From the NCBI GenBank assembly GCA_027919835.1, contig JANVFP010000050.1, positions 62,001 through 126,000 of the forward strand: a stretch of DNA of 64,000 nt, given 5' to 3'. Every line of letters begins with the position of its first letter. Positions within the stretch are counted from its first letter, which is position 1. Shown here piece after piece: positions 35,588 through 43,969 of the stretch. A program made the position numbers and the translations under genes. Below the pieces are notes generated by a model. It saw only the letters and a program-made list of their open reading frames with translations. It searched no databases and was not told where the DNA came from. Source of the stretch: Lentinula raphanica (lineage: Eukaryota; Basidiomycota; Agaricomycetes; Agaricales; Omphalotaceae).

Positions 35588-38500
35588 ATGCCTCGAAAGA
35601 GTACCGGCAGAAAACAGGGTAACCAAGGTCATTTTCATGGGGAACCTTTACAACTCCTTGAGTCCTTTGCCCAAGCTTACGTCGATGCGGGCATGAACAA
35701 AGCTCTCTTTTGGAAAGATTTTTGGCTAGCCTGGTATAAAAAGTATCCTCCTCTCCCTCAAGAAACGTCTAACGATGCCTCTACCAACGATGCCTCTGCT
35801 CCTCTTGCTGCTAAAGACTCTTCTGCTAACGACGCTTCTGCTAACGACGTTTCCGCTAACGACGTTTCCGCTAACGACGCTTCTGCTTCCGCTGCCGCTG
35901 CTAACGATGGTGCTGAGGACGGTCCTAGTCAGGATCAGGATGTTATGAATGCGCGGACCGCTTCTCCTAAAGTAAGTACAAAGTTAGGGCTCTACTTGCC
36001 AGCGGAAGTATTTACCTGAGGCTGCTCAGAAAATCAAGAGCTGGTTCAGCAATAGGGCCACAAAGTTTAAGAACCGCGAGAAAAACCCCTTCTTCCAGTA
36101 CTTGAGGCGCCTGGACAAAAAACTTGTTCCTCCTCGACTCGTCCCCGTGCACAAGTTTCTCATGCAGCTTCCCCAATATTCTGGGGAAGTTGAAGCACAA
36201 TATCGCCGGCAGTTCATCCAGGAAGACCAGGACGATGAGGAAGAAGTGGATCAACTGGAAGAAGAAGACGAATCCGGGGGCAAGAAGAATTCACCGCCTG
36301 AGCGGGAGGAAGAGAAGGAGAAGGAAGGAGAGAAGAATGACACCGAGGCCGGTGCGGGAGACGACGACGGCGAAGGCGACGATGACGATGAGGAGAAAAA
36401 ATTAGCTTTGAGCAGAAGAGTGAAAATAGCTGCCACCATCTTTGCCTCCAAGTCTGAGGAGGTAAAGGAGGAGGTGGACCGTCTTCGCCAAGCGGATTTT
36501 GAGGCGCGTAAGAAGAAATACGATGATTCTCTCTCTGGCGAAGACCTTTTTGACGAAAGCTTACTGCCTGAGTAAGTGTCTCTCCCCCTTATCCCATTAT
36601 CGTCTTCTAATTTAACCGCGCAGGAGGCGAAACTACATTGCACTGCTTGCTCAACCTTTCTTGGACGCTCTTGCGAAAATGACGAGGACGAAAGTTTCCC
36701 TCAGCGTTGCTGCCATTGAAGATACCTCTGAAAGGAAAGACAGTTTGTTCGCTCGGCAGTAAGTCACTTGTTTCACTCACTATATTGATTTTGAACATCT
36801 TTTTTCAGCATCCAGTCTAACAATGTCCCCAAGAAGTTTTCGGACTGGAATCCTCAATCGTTTCGAGACCAGTATGTCAAGACCTTCGTCTCCTATGTTC
36901 AAGCTATGACAGAGTTAGAGAAAGGTAGAGCCTTTCCTCAGATCTTGTTTCGTTGACTCACGATTTCATCAGGAAACTCGGTCGCCGAAGCCCCTCCCGT
37001 CTCTACAGTGGACGACCTCCTCCATAACGACGACTTGTTGAATTTCGATCACGATGAACAGAAGGCAGACGATAGTGTGAAGAAGGGGAAGAAGAGATCC
37101 AGGGATGCCTCGGAGCCAGTCTCGACCTCTCAGAGGAAGTCTAAGAAGAGGAAGGGGAAGGGAAAAGGGAAAGGGAAGGCCAGGCAGCGTTCGGAGGAAA
37201 CAGAAGAGTCCGCTTCTGAAAGTGGAGCCTCAGTTTTTGAGAGCGCAGAGAGTGAGGAAGACGAACCGCCGGTTGTTCTCAGGAGGTCCACCAGAGGACG
37301 GAAACAAACATCTCCCATTCCTCACCAAGCCAAGATCTCTTCCGTAGCAGAATCCTCCTCCACTTCGAAACGCGCTACTCCCACTAATATTTCTCAATCC
37401 CTGCCTCAACTGATCTTGGAAAATGACCTCTCCGGCTTATCTCCTGAAGAACGTGAACAACATCTTGCGCGTTACGGCGGTTTCAATCCTTATTGGTACA
37501 ACATCGTCCGCCGAAATGACTTGGAAAAAGAGAAGCTGAGTGGGAAGAAGCTGGAGACCAAAGAGAACAGTGGGGATCCGCTCGCCAAAGCTGGCTCTGA
37601 GTCTCATGTCAACAGGGACCCTCTTGATCATCATGCGGCCGTAGCCGAAAAACACTCTTCCACTGGCGCTGAGAATTCTTCCAGCGCTAACATATCTTCT
37701 CCAGTTGCTACTGACAATCACGTGAAGGTTACCACCCCGGATCTCACCGCTCTTCCCGTTACAACTCCCACTTCCCCCACAGCTCCTGCTTCCACTATTG
37801 CTGCTTCCGCCAATGCTTCTGTTCCCGCCAATGCTCTTACTGCTTCAACCGTTCCTGTTTCTCCCAGCGTTCCAGTCTCCATTGCTTCTGTTCCCGCTAA
37901 ACCAGTTCCCGCTCCCATTGGTCCAGCTCAGGCTCCCTTGACTCCTTCTGCTTTCACTGAGGCTCATGTTCCTCATGTCCAGGCTCCCGTTGCTCCCATT
38001 CCCACTGCTTCTATTTCCATTGCTTCCGTTCCCGTTGCTTCCGTTCCCGTTGCTTCCGTTCCCGTCGTTCCCACTCCTTCTGCCGCGGACGTGGACAAAT
38101 TTGAAGATACCAATGCCAGCACGCCCACTCTCGAAGGTGGCCCAGATCGTGATCCTCTTAATCCTAGAGGAGCAGCACCATCCAAAGCTCCAGAGAGCAC
38201 CTCAGTTTCCACTCAATCTGCTACCCAGCGCGCTTCGAAACGATCCACTCCTGCCTCTTCCTCTTCTACTTCGTCCGGTAACTCCGAGGAAAAGTGGTTC
38301 ATCGATATCAAGGAGAAGCTGTTGGGGGCGAAAACTATGGACAGAGCCCCTGGCTGGAAAGATACTCTCAATCTCTGGTTGGAACTCGAGCGCTTGCACG
38401 GTTTCTCCAAACGAGGAAAGGGTTTGCCCACTACGTCCCGTCCCGTCGCGGTAGGAAACTGGATCAAGTCATACAGGATCGAGAGGACGGAGAACATCCC

Positions 38501-38834
38501 CAAGGGCGTCGGTAAAGCTGAGGCGTTCGGCTCTGAAACCCTCGCTTGGTGGCGTTCAATCAACCCATCCTGGAGGGAGCATTCCCTTGATGGAACGTTC
38601 TATCGCGCAAAAGGGGTGGAGGGAGAGTGGGAGGGCCTCCAGGTCCAGGGACCTAATGGCTTTCTCAGTGTTCTTGGATGTATGTTGTGGTGGCATCAAA
38701 GGTGTGGAGAGGAAAGGATCATAGACGACCGCTGGTTCGTATTGAAGGAAGATGTGGACTGGGTTCTCAAGTCACAGATAGCACAGCTAGTAAAGGAAGA
38801 AGGACCTACTAAGAAGAAGCAGCGCACTGCTTAG
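35588..38834 (+). CDS. KDZ-borne accessory protein, 1012 aa, unknown function
   Basis: Five exons join in frame: 35588-35971, 36030-36571, 36624-36758, 36809-36924 and 36973-38834. The N-terminal part has LLESFAQAYVDAGMNKALFW and a helix-like KIKSWFSNRATKFKN block that recalls a DNA-contact helix, then acidic low-complexity runs. A lysine-rich patch follows (KKRKGKGKGKGKARQR), then a long Ser/Thr/Ala/Pro-rich region with short tandem repeats (SVPVASVPVASVP). The conserved C-terminus is rich in Trp (WKDTLNLWLELERLHGF, TLAWWRSINPSWREH, LGCMLWWHQRCGEE). A decayed relative lies at 15238-16128. The sequence suggests a nuclear DNA-associated protein, but no enzymatic motif is seen. Confidence 0.85.
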
Positions 38835-38865
38835 GACATTTGTATCTCAAGTATCAGTGTTTTTT

Positions 38866-39146
38866 GTATATACATACATTATCTGGACTTTTTATAAAAA
38901 GCTAGTTATCGACTCTTTTTACAAACGGACCCCCCCCAGCGCACTGCTCCAAGATATAAGAGTGCCGGTGATGCCGAAAATCCAGCCATTTGATGGCCTG
39001 GGCGCTTCCGGGCCAGACGAGCGCTTAACCGAACCCTGCCCGGGGCCCCGTTACATTTCCGGAAGGCCTCCGAGTTGTCGCAGATATTTGCAATTGTTCC
39101 TCGATAACTCATCGGGTATTTTTACAAAAGCTTTCCTGTATCCTGT
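38866..39146 (-). repeat. KDZ terminal inverted repeat, right
   Basis: It is the inverted counterpart of 27099-27380, ending GTATCCTGT before the duplicated GATGGGGC. Read on the minus strand it continues the p150 frame for a few codons (QDTGKLL) and then supplies a TAA stop. Confidence 0.9.
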
Positions 39147-39154
39147 GATGGGGC
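39147..39154. repeat. 8-bp target-site duplication, right copy
   Basis: GATGGGGC directly follows the KDZ element and matches 27091-27098. Confidence 0.93.
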
Positions 39155-39841
39155 GGTAGCTAGTGCTGACGCCGGAGGCACTGGACTGGGCGTCCTTACC
39201 AACGGCGAAGAAACTCGTGGAGGATTCGGTGAAGACGGCGTCGGGGGCTTCTTCAGAGATATCGATCTCCGTGCCTGATGCCCTGGCCTTGCTACTGTCG
39301 TCGTGGAAGATGACAAGGAGGATTTCTTGGTTGGAGACGGTTGAGTTAGTCGAGCCACCGAGGAAGATGGTTTGGCTGGACTGGCAGAGCGACTACTTCC
39401 TGATGCCGACGCTGGCGAGACGCGTAGGGAGGATGAAGGCGCAGTGCTGAGTCCATTACCGATGCTAGACGTGCGTTGATGGCCAAGAGTTGGCCGTGGT
39501 ACTCGTGCTGGTGTCGGTGCTCCTGGAGCTCCTGGGGCAGTTGCCACGCTGAGCCTTCTCTCCTTTGCACTGCTATCCCTCTCATTACCGATGATCTTCT
39601 TTATCTGACTGGCCCTTACGAAGACACCGTGACCCATTCCTCCTTTGCAGCTAAAATATCTGACTCCTCCTACGCTCCCATCGTTCTTGCCATTCTGCTC
39701 GAATAGTTCCACTCCGATCCATTTTCCAGGTTTGAAATCTGTATATCCGTTGAAACGGACCACTCCTGAGCCTATTCCTGAGGAGAGTTCCACGATGGCA
39801 CCGAGAGGTGGGTCGGGAATCGAAGCGGTGGAAGAATTCAT
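39147..39841 (-). pseudogene. NIP100: Dynactin p150Glued, 5' portion with CAP-Gly domain
   Basis: The frame starts at 39841 with MNSSTASIPDPPLGAIV and holds a complete CAP-Gly domain: GVVRFNGYTDFKPGKWIGVE, the diagnostic GKNDG and YFSCKGGMGHGVFV. A Ser/Pro-rich linker with basic patches follows. Coding runs into the KDZ right repeat, which adds about seven codons and a stop, so transcription from here could yield a 239-aa CAP-Gly-only product. In an intact gene the frame would pass directly to the sequence at 27098. The start is supported by the position of the CAP-Gly domain. Confidence 0.93.
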
Positions 39842-40029
39842 GGTGGTTGCCTCTTACACGAGTAGAATCAATTATGATGAGTGAAGAAACATGAATGTGG
39901 GTTGCAGAATGGTTGAAGGAGTGTGAAGGATGAAGCTGAAGCTTGAAGTTGAAATTGCTGCGCGCTAAACGACGCGTGAACGTGAACCGCTAGCGTCTAT
40001 CACAACTCGGACTTTGTTCACCTTCGGGC
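39842..40029. promoter_or_regulatory. Bidirectional promoter region of p150 and PP2C
   Basis: This 188-bp gap lies between divergent start codons (39841 minus, 40030 plus). No TATA-like motif stands out. Confidence 0.45.
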
Positions 40030-41115
40030 ATGTTGAGACGCGCTTGGAAGCCCATCGCGGCCTCCATAGTCGTCGCAGGGCCTGTCTACTACCTCTACAC
40101 CACCCGCGAACAAACTTTCGAGCTACCTGTACGAGTCAAGAGTCCAGACGGCAAAAAAGAAACTGTCATGAAGACAATTCCTCTTCTCCCAATGAAAGCT
40201 ATCGACTCTCGACTTCGTGAAAGTGGTATAGCAGAAACCAACGATAAGCCGTATGGTACTACCTGGCACCATACGACCTCCTCGCTGCCTTCGAATGACC
40301 CCATTGAAGATGCACATTCTCACCAGATCATACAGAGCGATGACGGTAAAAGCGATCTACTGTTCTTCTCTGTCTTCGACGGACATGGCGGACGAAATAC
40401 TTCTCAACTTCTTTCACGGACCCTCATTAATGCAGTAGCATTACAACTTTCTCAGCTTGCCGCCAACACTACTGCTTCACTCACATCGACAAAGTCATTC
40501 ACCGACGGTCTCTGGGCATTTTGGTCTAAATCATCCTCAAGCTCTCATTTGGCTGCTTGGGATGTACCGAGCATCTCTTCAGCCATAGAGAATGCTTTTG
40601 TGGAATTCGACCGGGTTCTACTGGACGCACCAATTTCGATCTTGAAACAGGCGGTTCAGGAAGGAAATCTGACGACAAAAGATCCAGTACCAGACTTGAG
40701 CAGTAATGCTACTGGAATGCAAACTATGCAAGCTGCAATATCAGGTGAGCCCTCTAGCTCCCATGTTTCTCCTTGTCATCGCTTTACGAAGTACAGGTAG
40801 CTGCGCCTTGATGGCGCTTTTTGATACCGCGCAAAAGGATCTGTATATCGCTTGCACAGGAGATAGTCGAGCTGTTGCAGGCGTCTGGAGACCGACCGAA
40901 GATGGTAGAGGAACCTGGGAAGTTGATGTGCTAAGTGAGGATCAGACTGCGAGGAATCCTAGAGAGGTTGAACGGTGAGTATATTATGGATTGGCTCCTT
41001 CCTTCTGGAAATTTACACATTGTATCTGCAGTATCCGTTCTGAACATCCTGTTGACGAGGCAAACAACGTGGAATATAAACCCCCTTTTGACTTGTTAGC
41101 AGCAGCTCAAGTTGA
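40030..41115 (+). pseudogene. PP2C phosphatase (PTC5/PDP type), 3' half missing
   Basis: Exons 40030-40744, 40797-40974 and 41032 onward join in frame. An N-terminal hydrophobic, basic segment (LRRAWKPIAASIVVAGPVYY) suggests mitochondrial targeting. Visible PP2C motifs are FFSVFDGHGG (metal ligands), ALMALFDTAQKDLYIACTGDSRAVAG and DQTARNPREVERIRSEHPVDEANNVE. The expected next block (RVLGGLEPTRAFGD type) and the C-terminal metal-binding aspartates are absent. After NNVE the sequence becomes upstream sequence of PEX13, whose start is at 41122. Reading on in this frame gives a meaningless overlap to 41824. It is inferred to be non-functional. Confidence 0.85.
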
Positions 41116-41121
41116 CGAGCA

Positions 41122-42341
41122 ATGGGCTCACCACCTAAACCTTGGGAACGCTCAAGAGCGATCCCCTCAGCCTCCGCACCCTCATTACCGACTTCGACTT
41201 CCTCTTCATCAACAATACCAACAGCAGTCGCCAACTCTGTTCCATCATCATCATCAACGGTCCCTGAACGACCAACGAACTCACCCGCGACCGCTACGAC
41301 ATCGTCGGTGTCAACAACGAATCCTTACTCCTATGGAACATCTCCATACTCGAGGCTGGGTACCTATGGTGGCTATGGCTCATACGGCGGTGGCTTGGGT
41401 AGCTACGGTGGACTTGGCGGGTATGGTGGATTTGGAAATTACGGCGGCGGGATCGGTGGTTACGGTGGTTACGGTGGATATGGTAGTCTTGGGATGGGCT
41501 ATGGAGCTGGCATGTATGGAGGCGGTTACGGTCCCGGAACCATGCTGGGCCCTAACGGAGTTCCTATCAATGCCAATGGCAATCCCTTACCACCCTCTCT
41601 TACACAGACACTCGAGCACACCACCCAACATACATTTGCTCTCCTACATTCCATCGTACAAACTTTTTCCGGTGTCGCACAGATGCTCGAAAGCACCTTC
41701 ATGGCCACCCACTCTTCCTTCTTCGCAATGGTCGGAGTTATCGACCAGTTTGGACATCTCCGGAACGCACTTGGGAGCGTTCTGGGTCTATTCGGTCTCA
41801 TGCGTTGGAACTGCTCACGGGTAGAAAGAGCAGTTCCGGTGCGTTGCCAGACGAATTCTGCCAATTCGTCAACGGTAAACCTGTTCAAGGACCATCGGGT
41901 CCGCCACCTCCATGGCCCAGTAAGAAGCCGCTGATCATATTCCTTCTCACCGTCTTTGGTATCCCGTATGCCATGAATAAACTAGTCAAAATACTCGCCG
42001 CAAGAGCGGAGGCTCAAGGTGCTATCGGCAGCCCTCTCAATGGCCAATCGGAATCTGGTCTCCCTCCTCTAGATCCCTCCTCCTTAACCTTTGCTCGTTC
42101 GCTATATCCATTCACTGCCACCAATTCGTCAGAACTGAGCTTGCAGGAGAATGAGATAGTGGCGATAATGGGAAAATGGGATCAAGCAAGAGGGATCGAA
42201 GTTGATCCTCGCATCGAACTCCAGAACGGCATCGAAGCTGAGTGGTGGAGAGGGCGGACGCGGGAAGGCCGAGAGGGTTGGTTCCCAAGAAAGTGGGTCG
42301 AGGTGCTTCAGAGGAAGCAAGCTCCACCGAAAGTAGATTGA
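41122..42341 (+). pseudogene. PEX13: Peroxin 13 with one frameshift
   Basis: MGSPPKPWERS at 41122 is a typical Pex13 start. A Ser/Thr-rich lead and a Gly/Tyr-rich stretch (about residues 70-140) precede the conserved membrane-associated region (QTFSGVAQMLESTFMATHSS, GSVLGLFGLMRW). The frame must then shift by one base near 41808 to continue into LLTGRKSSS, the second hydrophobic segment (KKPLIIFLLTVFGIPYAM) and a C-terminal SH3 domain (ARSLYPFTATNSSELSLQEN, AEWWRGRTREGREGWFP). One G missing from a G-run (TTGGAACTG for TTGGGAACTG) would explain it. Pex13 docks the matrix-protein import receptors at the peroxisome. It could be a sequencing error and not a real mutation. Confidence 0.85.
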
Positions 42342-42733
42342 GTGGATGTATCACCTATTTCTTTCTGATTCTGTTGTATCCTTCATTCGGTTCATCTCAT
42401 TTATGCCATCCATTTCTCCTATACATTTTCCATTTCGCGCGTTGTATCCCCTAGTTTCTTATACCGCTCCGACGATAATGGGCATGTTGATTGCTGGATA
42501 CGTAGGACGCTATCTCCGAAAATGACAGTGTCAGTCAGAGCCCGTAAGACCGCCTGGGATCATCGTCGAAGCCCGCATATGAGGCTCGATGCCTCGCGAG
42601 GGTATGTGACTTACAAGACGTTGATTGCAATGTGTTGTAACCCCTTACATTCATTGTTTACTTCTGCTAATCAAAGAGCCGACAGAAAAGCAAGTAAGAT
42701 TGAGAGACTAACTTTGACGACCATAGCGGTAAT
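42342..42733. other. Convergent intergenic region
   Basis: It lies between the 3' ends of PEX13 and the minus-strand gene at 42734-43752. A plus-strand frame at 42522-42950 is the shadow of that gene. Nothing else was recognised. Confidence 0.5.
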
Positions 42734-43752
42734 TTATAGAGGGCTCTGTACCAGGGCAAGAATCTGCATACGAATTTTTTCAGCAGCTTCGAGACGCTCT
42801 TTAGCAGTAAGCTCAGCGGTGCTTTCTGCTTCTTCAGCCTTCGGCGCGACTACGATTTCATCGATTGATCTGACAGTGTCAGCCTGTTCCATCTCGATTC
42901 GGATTTGTGAAGAACCCAACAGATCGAGGGCGTTTACTAGAGCACCATGAAGACGATTCAACCGCTTGCTGAGCCGATAATTTTTTGCAATGAGTTGTTC
43001 GTTCTCATGTTGCTCTTGCAAAACATGCTCCTGGAGCTGGTGATAACGCTTCAGCAAGAAGTTGGCGCAAGTACATCCACTCGGCGAGTGCGGGCAGAAA
43101 GCTGGCGAATGAAACGTCAATGCGATGTAACTACTTGATCCAAAGTTACTTTACCAGAGGTGGTTTGCTCCTCATTGGCTATCTGAGCAATCCCACCTTC
43201 TTCAACAGCGATCCGATCTGAGTTCAACAAGTTATGAGTCAGGGCATTGATATTTGACTTTGTTACAATGACTCACAGTCCATCGGAAGAGGTTCACCTG
43301 GTGAGGATGGTTCAGGACTTGAACCGTAGAGCTCCAGCTTTTGGGATTCTGGTGCGTATTCCGCGTTCTCGATATCCGAGTCGTTGTCTTCCTCGTCTAG
43401 ACGTAGAAGTAGTGGATCCAAACCTCGTGTTGTGCACAACTTGTCTAAAAACTGTTGCGAGCCCACGTTGTCATCGAATACGCAAGATTCCAATAAGCTA
43501 AACGTGAGAGGGACAAACTCAATCATAACAAGATATATCAATAAATTGAAGGACAAACCTCTTGTTGGCTTCTGTTGCCGCTAAGAAGCTAGGTCGAAGT
43601 GGAATAGTAGTAGATTCATCGAAACGCCCTTTCTTCGCAATGGGGGATAGTTCCTCAGCGTCAGAGGGCTCGTAACAGTCTTCATCTGACCCAAGATTGG
43701 AAGAAGGGCGGTAATTTCGTTTAGCCAGTCGATTCAACTTTCGATGATTCAT
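42734..43752 (-). CDS. Hypothetical protein with C-terminal helical region, 4 exons
   Basis: Exons 43752-43559, 43497-43277, 43217-43155 and 43101-42734 join in frame. The N-terminus is basic and acidic (MNHRKLNRLAKRNYRPS, then DEDCYEPSDAEE). The last exon begins with a Cys-containing CPHSPSGCTCANFLL segment and continues as a likely coiled coil (LKRYHQLQEHVLQEQHENEQ, KNYRLSKRLNRLHGAL, KERLEAAEKIRMQILALVQ). The layout resembles small nuclear or kinetochore-type proteins, but I do not recognise the family. No disruption was seen, unlike its neighbour PEX13. Confidence 0.7.
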
Positions 43753-43834
43753 TTACTATAGCACTGAGCACTGAGCACTTGCCACCTGGACTGAGCTAGT
43801 AGGTTGCGCACTTAACAAGAATAGTAAAGACAGT

Positions 43835-43871
43835 TAAGCGCTGGGAAAACAAGAAAGTTTCCCAGCGCTTA
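43835..43871. other. Perfect 14-bp inverted repeat in a divergent promoter
   Basis: TAAGCGCTGGGAAA and TTTCCCAGCGCTTA are separated by nine bases. The structure lies between the start codons at 43752 (minus) and 43970 (plus). It may be a dyad binding site or a relic of a transposon end. Confidence 0.8.
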
Positions 43872-43969
43872 AATAGATGCAAGCGGCTGCTGTATTCGGA
43901 GTGATTTCCCGGATTTCAAACTGGCTTCCTTTTTGGGCGACGACGAACATCTCTCTGCAACCATCATCA

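Larger units (their letters stand above)
27099..39146. mobile_element. Composite KDZ transposon with TET/JBP cargo, 12,048 bp
   Basis: The element is bounded by ~280-bp terminal inverted repeats and an 8-bp duplication. The outermost bases are CAGCTGATGCTGTAAAACC on the left and, read inward on the right, ACAGGATACAGGAAAGCT, both followed by TTTGTAAAAATACCCGATG. It carries four genes: transposase, a viroplasmin-like protein and TET/JBP on the minus strand, and one accessory gene on the plus strand. All four models splice without interruption, so the element could be autonomous. An 8-bp duplication agrees with what is reported for Zisupton, a KDZ family. Fungal KDZ elements carrying TET/JBP genes are established knowledge; this arrangement is read from the sequence. 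Confidence 0.93.

Noticed and set aside
27099..39146. The two 280-bp repeats as LTRs of a retrotransposon
   Set aside because: They are inverted, not direct, and the element encodes a KDZ transposase without reverse transcriptase or integrase. The duplication is 8 bp.
40991..41824. 277-aa frame that continues PP2C through PEX13
   Set aside because: Past NNVE it overlaps the PEX13 coding region out of frame and shows no phosphatase sequence; it is read-through of the broken gene.
41780..41830. An intron to explain the PEX13 frame change
   Set aside because: No GT..AG pair of reasonable length restores the frame, and conserved residues lie on both sides of the break with nothing to remove.
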